Shown: positions 22,703 to 31,526, counted from the stretch's first letter. The stretch: 34,928 nt of DNA from Lachnospiraceae bacterium (GCA_017442865.1 JAFRXK010000032.1:1-34928); one strand, 5' to 3'. Notes: generated by a model not told the origin, from the letters alone. Program-made: numbers and translations.

Positions 22703-23695
22703 TTACTCTCCGAAAGGCACTACATCCTTTACAGCCTGCTTAGGATAGATTCTTACGTCATCATTGTCAATATCAATAAGCACATATTTATCATTGCCCA
22801 TGCCAAGCTCCTTCATGTAGCTTAACTGTCTGTGGCCGTGTCTTGACTGTATTCTTTCAACAAGGTCAGCATGGTCCTTCTCATCAAGAGCGTATACGAG
22901 ATCCATTGAGGCAGAGTCCGCGGCAAGAATATCTGTCGATGCAACAATACCGATGTTCGGCGTTACTACAGGCATTGCAGCGCAGCCCTCACAGTCGCAT
23001 GAAACAGACATATTTCTGAGAACATTGATAAATGTAATGTTCTTTCCGAAGTAATCAACGGTAGCCTTTGTTGACTCTGTGATTCGCTCCATAAATTCTT
23101 CCTTTGCGATGTCCCACATATCGTCCTGACCCGGAGTTGTGTGAATCATAGCCTTACCGATTCTTCCGTCAGCACAGCCGATACCGATGTTTTTGTTGGA
23201 GCCGCCGAAGCCGCCCTGAACATGTCCTTTGAAATGAGTGAGAACAAGCAGAGAATCATAATCAGTAATGCTTTTTCCCATAGTCATATGGTCAAACCAC
23301 TTTCCATCCTTTACAGGAAGGTCTACAGTTCCTTCATCATCCATAATATCTACATCACAGAAGGTCCAGCCGTTCACAAGCAATGTCTCGCGGTGCTGAG
23401 CTGTAGTATAGCGGTCGCCCTCATAATAGGTGTTGGTTTCAACAATCTTAGCGTCAGGCAGCTGCTTTTCAATAAGATTCTTAACCCAAGGTCTAGGGAT
23501 AATGTTCGGACCGTTCTTTTCACCTGTGTGAAGCTTGATGCCAATTCTTCCTGTCATATTTGCACTGACTTTTTTATAGATTTTCTCCAAGCCTTCCGGT
23601 GAAAGGTCACGTGTAAAATAAACTACCGATTCATTGCCTGTTCGTTCTTCATAAGGAACGTACTTACTGCCGTCAACTGCGCAATTATAATCCAT
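22703..23695 (-). CDS. DUF362 domain-containing protein
   Basis: 330 residues from ATG 23695, chosen because AAAGGAGGA lies about 9 bases upstream; a longer frame reaches 23740 without an RBS. The sequence fits DUF362: GRIGIKLHTGEKNGPNIIPRPWVKNL, TTYEGDRY-like and HFKGHVQGGFGGSNKNIGIGCADGRIGK segments, and CDCEGCAAMPVVTPNIGIVAS with three clustered Cys (SCDCEGC) that could bind metal or an iron-sulfur centre. The protein seems cytosolic, with no signal peptide. The family has no agreed reaction; ferredoxin-like versions exist. A promoter-like TTTAAA-17-TATAAT lies upstream on the minus strand. Confidence 0.9.
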   Translation of the reverse strand: MDYNCAVDGSKYVPYEERTGNESVVYFTRDLSPEGLEKIYKKVSANMTGRIGIKLHTGEKNGPNIIPRPWVKNLIEKQLPDAKIVETNTYYEGDRYTTAQHRETLLVNGWTFCDVDIMDDEGTVDLPVKDGKWFDHMTMGKSITDYDSLLVLTHFKGHVQGGFGGSNKNIGIGCADGRIGKAMIHTTPGQDDMWDIAKEEFMERITESTKATVDYFGKNITFINVLRNMSVSCDCEGCAAMPVVTPNIGIVASTDILAADSASMDLVYALDEKDHADLVERIQSRHGHRQLSYMKELGMGNDKYVLIDIDNDDVRIYPKQAVKDVVPFGE

Positions 23696-23812
23696 AAATA
23701 TCTTCCTCCTTTTATATTCCCCAAAGCAGTGGTGTCGCATATAAAAATCACATTATGCACCGGAATGCTGCAGAGTCAGACACCTGTTTTACCGGGGTGA
23801 ATAGATATATAT

Positions 23813-23841
23813 ATTATATACTATCAAAGTTGTTTTTTAAA
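23813..23841 (-). promoter_or_regulatory. Candidate promoter of the DUF362 gene
   Basis: On the minus strand TTTAAA (23841-23836) and perfect TATAAT (23818-23813) are 17 bases apart. It gives a leader of about 110 bases before ATG 23695. Confidence 0.45.
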
Positions 23842-23905
23842 TAGTTAAATTAAAGCCAAAAGGATTTTAGCGCTGATGCGAAATAATTAAATGCTCAAAA
23901 AATAA

Positions 23906-24520
23906 TTATGCTTCATTGTCCCAGGAGTTATTCATTATAATATCACGCAGGGTCTGCATGGATAAATCGACGGAAGCAATTTCATCTGCGCAGCGCTTAA
24001 GCTCATTGCGTATAAGCTCCTCATGGGTTATTTCGTGCTTGTATTTCATCTGGTGCTCAAGCGCCGCCCAGAAATCAGTTGCTATTGTACGGAGCTGGAT
24101 TTCAGCGGTAAGACCGCACCCGTCGCCTGACACTATTTTAATTATAAGATGCAGGCTCCGGTAACCATTTGGCTTAGGGTTTGCTATATAATCTTTAACA
24201 TTTATAATTTCAAAATCAGGATGCCCGCTAAACCACCTATATACATTGTACACATCATCCGCAAACGAACATACAACCCGCACGCCTATGGCATCATTAA
24301 CCTTATATAATGCCGAATTAAGATTAACGGGCAACCCCTTTCGCCTAAGCTTTTCTGTCATGCTTTCGGGTGATTTAATCCTTGAACGGCAATATATAAT
24401 TTCCTGAATTCCTTCAGGAGTTTCGTTAAACCCGGGATATTCGGATATTGTATTTAATATATGTTTTTCCGCAAGCTTCAAAACCGGCAGAGCGTCACCA
24501 TAAAATTCTTCAAAGTTCAA
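23906..24520 (-). CDS. Small alarmone synthetase, (p)ppGpp synthetase of the RelQ/RelP type
   Basis: 204 residues from TTG 24520; AAGGAG lies 8-10 bases upstream, which settles the non-ATG start. It has only the RelA/SpoT synthetase domain, no HD hydrolase and no TGS or ACT. Synthetase motifs are visible: CRSRIKSPESMTEKL (RxKxxxS..K, ATP side), NDAIGVRVVCSF (DxxGxRxxC), ANPKPNGYRSLHLII and AEIQLRTIATDFWAALEHQMKYK (E-Q-R-T). Such enzymes transfer pyrophosphate from ATP to GDP or GTP under envelope or nutrient stress. It starts 62 bases after the RGD-repeat lipoprotein gene with only a weak hairpin between, so it may be the last gene of that operon. Confidence 0.92.
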   Translation of the reverse strand: MNFEEFYGDALPVLKLAEKHILNTISEYPGFNETPEGIQEIIYCRSRIKSPESMTEKLRRKGLPVNLNSALYKVNDAIGVRVVCSFADDVYNVYRWFSGHPDFEIINVKDYIANPKPNGYRSLHLIIKIVSGDGCGLTAEIQLRTIATDFWAALEHQMKYKHEITHEELIRNELKRCADEIASVDLSMQTLRDIIMNNSWDNEA

Positions 24521-24582
24521 AGCATCTTCTCCTTGATAGTTTAATAATCTTTTTTAGCAAAAGTTTTTTATATCAGGCATGA

Positions 24583-26622
24583 CTAAATTGCATTATCAGC
24601 ATTGTCTGAGTTATTTATATCCGGTGGGGTCATATTTTTATCAAAATCCGGAGGCATCATGTTTTCATCAAAATCCGGAGGCGTCGCGCCATCAAAATCC
24701 GGAGGCGTCATATTGCCGTCGCCTCTGCCGCCGAAATTACCGTCCGGAGCATTACCGTCGCCTCGACCACCGAAATTACCGCCAAAAGCATTACCGTCCG
24801 GAGCGTTGCCGTCGCCTCGACCGCCGAAATTACCGTCCGGAGCGTTGCCGTCGCCCCTGCCGCCGAAATTACCGTCCGGAGCGTTGCCGTCGCCCCTGCC
24901 GCCGAAATTACCGCCGAAAGCGTTGCCGTCGCCTCTGCCGCCGAAGCCTCCCATACCGCCTGAATAGTTGCTGTAATTAAGACTTTCCATAGTGATATCG
25001 GCGGTGGCTGTACCTGTCGTAAGTGTGTATGAGGAGCCCTGCTTTATATCAGGAGAGCTAATAATAACCGCATTGTAGCTCTTAGCCGCATTAAATGATG
25101 CTATGATGTTGCCACTTTTATCGGTAAGCTCAATATTTCCTCCGTTTTGTGATGAATTTAATACATAGGTGATTACGCCCTGAGCTGATGAGCTAATCAT
25201 CTCAAGCATTCCAGATGAACCGGCTGCAATTATTGTTCCGCCGGTAATTGTACCACTGCCATTGAAATCTATTGCTGCATTAGCACTGTCTGTAGGTCCT
25301 GATACATAAATCTCACCGCCTGAAATTATAAGGTCGCCGTTTGAGTCAAGTCCGTCTCCTGAAGCATTTACGTATATTGTTCCGCCGGAGATATCAACAC
25401 ATGCTCCTTCGGTAGCGGCAAACTGGTCGCCTCTGCCTCCACCGAAGCCTCCAAAACCGCTTTCATCATTGCCACCGGCAGCATTTAAACCGTCATCGCT
25501 TGCGGTCACATTAATTTCTCCGCCGGAAATGTCGATATATAAGCCTTCAAGACCCTCGTAGCTTTTGGTTACGTCTATCGTTCCGGCTGTTATTGCCAGA
25601 GTTTCATCGGCGTGCATTCCATCGTCACCTGAAGCAAGCTTAAAATCGCCGCCGCTTATCGTTATATCTGCATTTGAATGAACAGAGTCATCTGCTGAAT
25701 TAATATCAAAGGTACCGTCATTTATAATTAGGTTGGAACCTGAGCTGATAGCGTCATCATCTGTCGTTATATCAAAGGTGCCGCCTGCAATATAAACGAA
25801 GCCAAGAGAGGTATCGTCTGAATTTTCGGCGTGGATTGCATCTGTGCCTGAATTGATTACATATGTTCCGCCTGCAATACGGATGCTGTCGTTTGCCGAG
25901 AGACCCTTCTTTTCAGAGCTTATATTGTATGTTCCGCTTGTAAGAACGAGGTCATCCTTAGAAACAATACCATGCCCTGCATTTGCATTTATCGTAAGAG
26001 AGCCTGAACCGTTTAAGGTTAAATCCTCCTTTGAAAAAATAACGCTGTCAATATTGTTATCGTCGATTTCGGCATAATCGCCGCCGTTTGAAAGTACATT
26101 GCCGGAATCAGGTGCGGTAGTTATAAAGACCTTGTCTGCACTTCGGACGTAAATTGCCGCACAGGTCCTGCTTGTGATATCAGCGCCGTCAAGAACAAGC
26201 TGCACCTTGTCAGTTTTATCGATATCAACGATAATCATTCCGTCATCTAATGTGCCGGAAAGAATATATGTGCCCTCTTCAGTAATAGTAACCATGCCTT
26301 CTGATATAGTAACAGCAGAAGAACTGCACTGCGCTGTGTTTTGGTTTAGGTTAATCTTAACAGCAGCTTCTTCATCATAACCGATTTCCATGTCGCGCCC
26401 GCTGAACATTTCATCCTGGCTGACAGCCTTTTCATTATCGGATGAAGACGTATCGGATGAAGGTGTGTCGGATGAAGTTGTGTCGGAAGCAGAGCTGCCT
26501 TCTGAAGCTTCGGCTGTTGTGGTTATATTTGAATTTGCGGTGCCAGCGGTATTTGTCCGGCTGCACGCAGTCATTAAGATTGCCAGAGTCAAAATAATTG
26601 ATAATGTTTTCAAGCCTTTCAT
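24583..26622 (-). CDS. Cthe_2159-like carbohydrate-binding lipoprotein with RGD-repeat tail
   Basis: 679 residues; ATG 26622 has AAAGGAG 8 bases upstream. Lipoprotein signal peptide with lipobox LMTAC (Cys20), then a Ser/Thr/Asp-rich linker to about residue 65. Residues about 80-530 are a right-handed beta-helix-like repeat region ([28 protein letters not shown] patterns) typical of the DUF4353/Cthe_2159 family, whose founding member binds acidic and cellulosic polysaccharides. The tail (about 555-640) is six copies of GGRGDGN-type units with APDG or AFGG linkers, then PPDFD repeats and a DNNSDN-like end. It sits downstream of DUF4956 and VTC genes, a recurrent grouping. Outer-face, membrane-anchored, probably polysaccharide-binding; the function of the tail is unknown. 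Confidence 0.88.
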   Translation of the reverse strand: MKGLKTLSIILTLAILMTACSRTNTAGTANSNITTTAEASEGSSASDTTSSDTPSSDTSSSDNEKAVSQDEMFSGRDMEIGYDEEAAVKINLNQNTAQCSSSAVTISEGMVTITEEGTYILSGTLDDGMIIVDIDKTDKVQLVLDGADITSRTCAAIYVRSADKVFITTAPDSGNVLSNGGDYAEIDDNNIDSVIFSKEDLTLNGSGSLTINANAGHGIVSKDDLVLTSGTYNISSEKKGLSANDSIRIAGGTYVINSGTDAIHAENSDDTSLGFVYIAGGTFDITTDDDAISSGSNLIINDGTFDINSADDSVHSNADITISGGDFKLASGDDGMHADETLAITAGTIDVTKSYEGLEGLYIDISGGEINVTASDDGLNAAGGNDESGFGGFGGGRGDQFAATEGACVDISGGTIYVNASGDGLDSNGDLIISGGEIYVSGPTDSANAAIDFNGSGTITGGTIIAAGSSGMLEMISSSAQGVITYVLNSSQNGGNIELTDKSGNIIASFNAAKSYNAVIISSPDIKQGSSYTLTTGTATADITMESLNYSNYSGGMGGFGGRGDGNAFGGNFGGRGDGNAPDGNFGGRGDGNAPDGNFGGRGDGNAPDGNAFGGNFGGRGDGNAPDGNFGGRGDGNMTPPDFDGATPPDFDENMMPPDFDKNMTPPDINNSDNADNAI
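24716..24960 (-). repeat. Tandem coding repeats of the GGRGDGN type
   Basis: About 245 bases with six near-identical units of 39-54 bases that encode GGRGDGN plus NAPDG or NAFGG linkers, at the 3' end of the lipoprotein gene. A seventh RGD (GGGRGDQF) lies apart near 25435. The next 100 bases encode a second repeat, PPDFD. Copy number is likely variable. Confidence 0.9.
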
Positions 26623-26695
26623 GTCGTTTGCTCCTTTATAAAATTAAAATCTCTGTTTTGTCTGAATTCTTTCTGCGTTTAACTACTGCAGGCTG

Positions 26696-27391
26696 TTACA
26701 ATTCAGAACTGTTCGTTTCCTGTGTTGAAATGCTTATTTCAAGGTTGCCGTTTCTGCATCTTAAATTGTCGATGAATTCTTTTTCTACGCATGCCCTTTT
26801 GAGTGCAATATCGTATGTAAGGCGGAACATAGTTCCCATGTTCGTTGTTTTAACACGTGTAAGCTCATGTGAGGTTGTGTATTCATTAAAAAGGTCGTCA
26901 AACACTCCGCTATAGTCAAGATCCTCAGGAATGGTTATGTTTAAAGTCTTAAAAAGATAAGCCTTGCTCTTTGAACCGAAATTGATATGTGTATAAAGCA
27001 TGCTTACACTGCTTAATATAACTGCAAACAAAAGAGCATATCCTAAATAGCCCATGCCGCAGATAAGTCCTGTACCCATTGCAAGGAAAATAGCGCCTAT
27101 TTCCTTTGCTGTTCCCGGTGCGGAGCGGAACCTTACGAGACTGAAGGCTCCCGCTACTGCCACGCCTGCGCCTATATTACCGTTTACCATCATAATTACC
27201 ACGCATACTACCGCGGGAAGTATTGCAAGGGTTGCTACAAAGCTTTTTGTATATCGTGTGCGGTACATGTACATGACAGCCATTATAAGACCAATTATAA
27301 GGGAGCATCCCACACATAAAAGAAAATCTGAAACAGCGATAACGCTTGTGCCTGTTGAATCGAAAATACCATTGAATATTGAATTTAACAT
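26696..27391 (-). CDS. DUF4956 integral membrane protein
   Basis: 231 residues; ATG 27391 with AAAGGAG 11 bases upstream. Four or five membrane segments are visible: about 15-42 (VIAVSDFLLCVGCSLIIGLIMAVMY), 52-70, 73-90 and 101-125, then a soluble C-terminal half with KVNTTN-like motifs (TRVKTTNMGTMFRLTYDI) ending SISTQETNSSEL. GNIGAGVAVAGAFSLVRFRSAPGTAKEIGAIF is characteristic of DUF4956. The family is recurrently adjacent to VTC-domain genes and CotH or Cthe_2159 proteins, which suggests a membrane partner of polyphosphate or surface-polymer synthesis; no biochemical role is known to me. It lies 24 bases after the VTC gene. Confidence 0.92.
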   Translation of the reverse strand: MLNSIFNGIFDSTGTSVIAVSDFLLCVGCSLIIGLIMAVMYMYRTRYTKSFVATLAILPAVVCVVIMMVNGNIGAGVAVAGAFSLVRFRSAPGTAKEIGAIFLAMGTGLICGMGYLGYALLFAVILSSVSMLYTHINFGSKSKAYLFKTLNITIPEDLDYSGVFDDLFNEYTTSHELTRVKTTNMGTMFRLTYDIALKRACVEKEFIDNLRCRNGNLEISISTQETNSSEL

Positions 27392-27414
27392 AATTATTTG
27401 TCTCCTTTACTATA

Positions 27415-28104
27415 TCATATAACTGTTTTTAAGTAAGCTGCGCCATATTTGGAAAATGACGATTTATATATTTTCTGGCTGCTTAAGCAGCGTGCCATCC
27501 AAAGCGGAATGCTTCCTGAGGTCTTAATCTCCATGAGAACGGTTCCGGGCTCAAGTAGCGGCGTGCCGTAAGGTGCTTCACGCAGTGAAATATTATCCCG
27601 TCTGCACAATATATTGTCGTCAAAGGTAATCCTGAAATCACTGCCGTCCAATGAATAAAAGGCCTCCCTTTCATAGGTTAGAAACATTGCGGGCACAAGC
27701 GACTGATAATATTTTCTGAAGTAGTCTATTTCGCTGCCTATCTGCGTTATATCCGGAAGAGGTTCTCCTTCGTTAAAGCACTTCATTACTGTTTCTTCAT
27801 CAAGGGAAATTCTTCTTTTATATACTATGGAATCAAACTTCTTCTTTAGCTCGATGAAAATGTCATCACCGGAGGACACCTGCCTGTAGCTTCTTAACCT
27901 GAGCTTTTCCTTGTAAACCGGCTTCTCTATTGACTGTCTTATCAGTCTGTAGTTTTCGGTGTCATAATAAATATTTCTTATTATGGTTCGTCCATAGCTG
28001 TCAAGCGCCATGAATGGTTCCATTGCCTTAAGCAGCATTTCTTTTTGTTCATATGTAATCATATATTTTAATTCATATCGTTTAAAATTAGCCTGATAGT
28101 TCAT
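27415..28104 (-). CDS. VTC-domain polyphosphate polymerase-like protein
   Basis: 229 residues; ATG 28104 with AAAAGGAGGT about 6 bases upstream, the strongest site here. The fold is the CYTH/VTC tunnel type: RYELKYMITYEQKEML at the N-terminus, NIYYDTENYRLIRQSIEKPVYKEKLRLRSYR with the Lys/Arg phosphate-binding residues, FIELKKKFDSIVYKRRI, and MEIKTSGSIPLW near the end (basic and acidic residues of the tunnel). In yeast VTC complexes this domain makes polyphosphate from ATP; bacterial single-domain relatives are annotated by similarity. It is the first gene of the minus-strand set and is divergent from the two-component pair. Confidence 0.9.
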   Translation of the reverse strand: MNYQANFKRYELKYMITYEQKEMLLKAMEPFMALDSYGRTIIRNIYYDTENYRLIRQSIEKPVYKEKLRLRSYRQVSSGDDIFIELKKKFDSIVYKRRISLDEETVMKCFNEGEPLPDITQIGSEIDYFRKYYQSLVPAMFLTYEREAFYSLDGSDFRITFDDNILCRRDNISLREAPYGTPLLEPGTVLMEIKTSGSIPLWMARCLSSQKIYKSSFSKYGAAYLKTVI

Positions 28105-28236
28105 AATTTGTACCTCCTTTTATGGATATTCTAAAATGCGAACCCTAAATCAACTTAAAAATTATTTAAAAAATTATTTTTTTCTGCTATTATGAAAATA
28201 TAAAATGTTTATGGAAGAGGAATGGAGGAGTATATT

Positions 28237-28911
28237 TTGAGATTATTACTGGCTGAGGATGAAAAGTCTCTTTCAAGAGCAGTTAAGACGATTCTTGAGA
28301 AAAATAATTATACGGTAGATGCGGTTTATGATGGGCAGGAGGCATTGTATTATCTTGAAAACGGAGATTATGACGGGGTTATTCTGGATGTGATGATGCC
28401 TAAGCTGGACGGAATCAGTGTTCTTAAAAAAATGAGAGAGAAGAAGAATATGACACCGGTTATCATGCTTACTGCAAAGGCTGAGATAGACGACAGGGTG
28501 CTGGGACTTGACAGCGGGGCAAATGATTATCTTACAAAACCATTTGCATCAAAGGAGCTTTTAGCGCGTATACGCGCGATGACAAGAAGCAGCATAACGC
28601 AGACGGATTCTAAGCTTGCGGTCGGAAATATCACATTGGACAGCGCGACCTATGAGCTTGCTTCGCCTACGGGAAGCTTCCGCCTGGCAAATAAGGAATT
28701 TCAGATGATGGAGATGCTTATGAGAAGCCCGAAGACATTGATATCAACAGAGCGTTTTATGGAGCGCATCTGGGGGTATGACAGTGACGCCGAGATAAAT
28801 GTCGTATGGGTGTATATATCGTATTTAAGAAAGAAGCTGTCGGCGATAGGCGCAAATATACAGATTAAAGCTACAAGAAATGCAGGATATTCGCTGGAGG
28901 AAACTAAATGA
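28237..28911 (+). CDS. OmpR/PhoB-family response regulator
   Basis: 224 residues from TTG 28237; GGAGGAG lies 6 bases upstream and the protein then starts MRLLLAEDEKSL, the usual receiver start. An in-frame ATG at 28222 is too close to its GAGG to be preferred. Receiver residues: acidic E7-D8, phospho-acceptor Asp51 (VILDVMMPKLDG), Thr in MLTAKA and Lys in YLTKPFASKELLARIRA. The C-terminal winged helix (FRLANKEFQMMEML..FMERIWGYDSDAEINVVWVYISYLRKKL) binds DNA. It overlaps the kinase gene by ATGA. It is divergent from the VTC operon across 130 bases, so that operon is a likely target (inference). Confidence 0.95.
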   Translation: MRLLLAEDEKSLSRAVKTILEKNNYTVDAVYDGQEALYYLENGDYDGVILDVMMPKLDGISVLKKMREKKNMTPVIMLTAKAEIDDRVLGLDSGANDYLTKPFASKELLARIRAMTRSSITQTDSKLAVGNITLDSATYELASPTGSFRLANKEFQMMEMLMRSPKTLISTERFMERIWGYDSDAEINVVWVYISYLRKKLSAIGANIQIKATRNAGYSLEETK

Positions 28912-30218
28912 TAAAGAAGCTTCGAATAAAATTAATTGCTGCGGCGATGCTTTCATTACTGATAGTGCTTTCGGTTATTATAGGCATTGCCGGTATAATA
29001 AATTATAATAATATCATTAAGGAAGCAGATGATATACTTGAAATTCTCGCCGAAAATGATGGCAGGTTCCCTAAGTTTTTCGGAGCACCTGAGGAAGCGG
29101 AGAGTATTGCAGACAGGGATGTTGTGAAGCCTGACATTGTTGAAGAAAGCGAAGACTTTGTTCCGGGCGGGTTTAAGGATGAGCAGAGAAGATTTATGAA
29201 TTCTCCGGAGCTGCCTTATGAATCAAGATATTTCTGGGTGCTCATGAAGGATGCAGATACTGTTGTTTCGGTTGACACAGGCAGAATTGCCGCAATAGAA
29301 AGTGATACTGCCGTGGAGTACGCAAGGTCCGTGATGAGCGGAAAAAGCTTAAAAGGCTTTTTGAACGATTACAGATACAGGGTTCATACATCGGATGATG
29401 GCAGCAGGGTGATTTTTTTAGACTGCGGACGACGCCTCTCGGCGCTTAAATCCATGATGCTTACAAGTGCGCTGGTTGCATTGGCAGGTCTTTTGGCGGT
29501 TCTGGGGCTTATGCTCCTGCTTTCAAAGCGCATAGTCAAGCCTGTTGCGGAAAGCTACGAAAAACAAAAGCGCTTTATTACTGATGCGGGGCATGAGATA
29601 AAGACTCCGCTTGCGATTATTGAGGCTGATGCAGAGGTTCTGGAGATGGATTTCGGAGAAAATGAATGGACTGATGATATAAAGCATCAGACACAGAGAC
29701 TTGCAGACCTTACAAAGGACCTTATCTATCTTTCGAGAATGGAGGAAGAGCAGAGAAGCGTGCAGATGATTGATTTCCCTGTTTCGGATGTGGTTAGCGA
29801 ATCGGTGCAGTCATTCCAGGCGCTTGCCAAGACTAAGGGCAAGAGCTTTAAGTACAATATCCAGCCCGGAATTACCATGTACGGCGATGAAAAGGCGATA
29901 TCGCAGCTTACAAATATTCTTTTGGATAATGCACTTAAATATTCAACCGAAAACGGCACGATACTGCTGGATTTAAAGAAGCAGGGAAGAAGTATCCGTC
30001 TTGCCGTTGAAAACAGTGTGGAGAATATGTCAAAAGAAAACATTGAGCATATGTTTGACCGCTTTTACCGGGCGGACAATTCGAGAAATTCACAGACCGG
30101 AGGCTATGGCATAGGTCTTTCGATTGCAAAGGCTGTCGTGGAGGCGCACAAGGGCAAAATAAGCGCATCACTAAAGGATGAAAACACAATTTCAATTACC
30201 GCAAGCATGCAGGGCTGA
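28908..30218 (+). CDS. Sensor histidine kinase
   Basis: 436 residues. Membrane segment about 10-31, an extracytoplasmic domain of about 150 residues rich in acidic side chains (FGAPEEAESIADRDV.., PELPYESRYFW), membrane segment about 183-207, then HisKA with phospho-acceptor His229 (FITDAGHEIKTPLAII), and a HATPase domain with N box (QLTNILLDNALKYS), a D-box-like RFYRADNSRNSQTGGYGIGLSIAKAVVEAHKG. No HAMP is obvious. The ATGA overlap with the regulator gene means coupled translation. Signal sensed is unknown. Confidence 0.95.
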   Translation: MIKKLRIKLIAAAMLSLLIVLSVIIGIAGIINYNNIIKEADDILEILAENDGRFPKFFGAPEEAESIADRDVVKPDIVEESEDFVPGGFKDEQRRFMNSPELPYESRYFWVLMKDADTVVSVDTGRIAAIESDTAVEYARSVMSGKSLKGFLNDYRYRVHTSDDGSRVIFLDCGRRLSALKSMMLTSALVALAGLLAVLGLMLLLSKRIVKPVAESYEKQKRFITDAGHEIKTPLAIIEADAEVLEMDFGENEWTDDIKHQTQRLADLTKDLIYLSRMEEEQRSVQMIDFPVSDVVSESVQSFQALAKTKGKSFKYNIQPGITMYGDEKAISQLTNILLDNALKYSTENGTILLDLKKQGRSIRLAVENSVENMSKENIEHMFDRFYRADNSRNSQTGGYGIGLSIAKAVVEAHKGKISASLKDENTISITASMQG

Positions 30219-30243
30219 TATCATATTAGCTACTGCAAAAATA

Positions 30244-30280
30244 ATGAAAATACAATTTCAATTACCGCAGGCGTGCAGGG
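30244..30280 (+). repeat. Duplicated 3' tail of the histidine kinase gene
   Basis: 37 bases match the kinase 3' end (30178-30214) with three substitutions, 66 bases further on. It still reads ENTISITAGVQG then a stop, against ENTISITASMQG in the gene. This is a partial tandem duplication remnant, with no gene of its own. Confidence 0.85.
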
Positions 30281-30290
30281 ATAAACATAT

Positions 30291-30361
30291 CTGAGAAAAA
30301 AATAATACGGCGGGTGCCTTAAGAGCATGGCTTAAACCATACCTTTAAGGCACCCGCCGTA
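30291..30361 (-). terminator. Terminator of the cation exchanger gene
   Basis: The arms TACGGCGGGTGCCTTAA (30306-30322) and TTAAGGCACCCGCCGTA (30345-30361) form a 17-bp perfect stem with a small inner ATGG/CCAT. On the minus strand it is followed by TTATTTTTTT (about 30296-30304), so it ends the exchanger transcript. It probably also limits read-through from the kinase gene on the plus strand, where no T-run follows. Confidence 0.9.
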
Positions 30362-30379
30362 AACGCTAAGTTATAGCTC

Positions 30380-31330
30380 TTAAAGCACTGTTATATATGT
30401 GAAGTACGCCGCATAAAGTAAAACCATTATAATGCCGGCGATACGTCCCATCTTGCGCTTTTTGTTGCACACGCTGAGGAACAGTACAACAGCGGCACCT
30501 ATTGCTACGATAGTATCGAAGAGGTTTCCTTCTGCTGTGAATTTGACCGGTGTGAACAGGCATGTTGTGCCAAGTACAAATAATATGTTGAAAATGTTGC
30601 TGCCCACGATATTTCCGATGGCAATGTCGGTATTGCCTTTTCTTGCTGCGGTAATGCAGGTGATAAGCTCAGGAAGCGAGGTTCCGAAGGCAACTATCGT
30701 AAGACCGATGATTCTGTCGCTTACTCCGAGTGCCTTTGCAATGTAGGTTGCACTGTCAACCGTAAGATTACTGCCGATAATGATTGCGGCGATACCGCCT
30801 ACCGTCATAAGTATAATCTTTAGCATAGTGTCCTTTTCGGTTAGCTTCGCTACGTCGTCAGCATTGCCCTCGCCTCTTTTTGCAAGCATAACAAGGTATA
30901 CAAAGAATCCGATGAAGACAGCCCAGAGAATGATTCCGTCCTTGAAATCAAGTGAATTACCGAATGAACCGAGCACAGCCAAAAGTATCGTAATTGCGAT
31001 TACAAAAGGAATTTCAAATCTGAAGGTATTCTTCTTTACCGGAAGCGGAAGAATGAGTGATGTGATACCGAGTATCAGTAAAATGTTCATAATATTGCTT
31101 CCGGTTACATTACTGATTGCAAGGTCTGCGCTGCCCTTCATGCCTGCGGCAATACTTATGGCAGCCTCCGGAGCGCTTGTTCCGAATGCCACAATTGTAA
31201 GACCTATGATGATTTCAGGAATGTGAAACTTGCAGGCGATTTTTGAAGCTCCTTCTACAAAGAAGTCAGCGCCCTTGATAAGACATACAAAACCAAGAAC
31301 CAGAAGTAAAATTTGAAGCGCAATTTCCAT
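30380..31330 (-). CDS. CaCA-family cation exchanger (YrbG type, calcium/sodium or manganese)
   Basis: 316 residues; ATG 31330 with GGAGGG 8 bases upstream; the longer frame to 31378 has none. About ten membrane helices in two inverted halves, each with the alpha-repeat GLTIVAFGTS(A/L)PE (acidic ion-binding Glu) and GSNI(M/F)NIL, diagnostic of cation/Ca2+ exchangers. It moves a divalent cation out against Na+ or H+ at the cytoplasmic membrane. The leader carries a yybP-ykoY-like Mn2+ riboswitch, so Mn2+ export is a real possibility besides Ca2+ (inference). It is monocistronic, with its own promoter, riboswitch and terminator. Confidence 0.94.
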   Translation of the reverse strand: MEIALQILLLVLGFVCLIKGADFFVEGASKIACKFHIPEIIIGLTIVAFGTSAPEAAISIAAGMKGSADLAISNVTGSNIMNILLILGITSLILPLPVKKNTFRFEIPFVIAITILLAVLGSFGNSLDFKDGIILWAVFIGFFVYLVMLAKRGEGNADDVAKLTEKDTMLKIILMTVGGIAAIIIGSNLTVDSATYIAKALGVSDRIIGLTIVAFGTSLPELITCITAARKGNTDIAIGNIVGSNIFNILFVLGTTCLFTPVKFTAEGNLFDTIVAIGAAVVLFLSVCNKKRKMGRIAGIIMVLLYAAYFTYITVL

Positions 31331-31393
31331 GAGTTTAACCCTCCGTAATAAATTAATTGTGGAGATAATACAAAGCATTTATAAATGTCATGA

Positions 31394-31437
31394 AAATAAA
31401 AAAGGCTTATCTGCAGAAATATCCTTCCGCAGATAAG
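31394..31437 (-). terminator. Intrinsic terminator that competes with riboswitch P1
   Basis: On the minus strand CTTATCTGC (31437-31429) pairs with GCAGATAAG (31414-31406), 9 bp perfect with a 14-base loop, followed by CCTTTTTTTATTTT (31405-31392). Its 5' arm is the same CTTATCT used for aptamer P1, so the two are mutually exclusive. Confidence 0.85.
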
Positions 31438-31523
31438 TCTTATTATTTAATCCAAAGCCAGATTATTCATCGGGTATGTTGACTTTGTCACATATTAGTA
31501 TGCTAATTACTCCCTTATCTTTA
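31428..31523 (-). ncRNA. yybP-ykoY-like (Mn2+) riboswitch aptamer
   Basis: Read on the minus strand: AAAGATAAGGGAGTAATTAG, then GTGACAAAGTCAACAT, CTGGCTTTGGATT and AATAATAAGACTTATCT. These match from memory the yybP-ykoY consensus (GGGAGUAG, GACAAAGUCAAC, CUGGCUUUGG, AGACxUUAUC). P1 is AGATAAG (31520-31514) with CTTATCT (31437-31431). In the family, Mn2+ stabilises the aptamer and turns on export genes. Here P1 formation takes the 5' arm of the terminator, so binding should prevent termination, which is the same direction. No covariance search was run. Confidence 0.85.
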
Positions 31524-31526
31524 ATC

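Noticed and set aside
24579..24980. Arg/Cys/Tyr-rich plus-strand ORFs opposite the RGD repeats
   Set aside because: They are the antisense of a tandem repeat with strongly biased composition, without RBS; the minus-strand gene is clearly real.
30432..31226. Plus-strand ORFs opposite the exchanger
   Set aside because: Antisense shadows of a membrane protein gene; no RBS and no recognisable domain.
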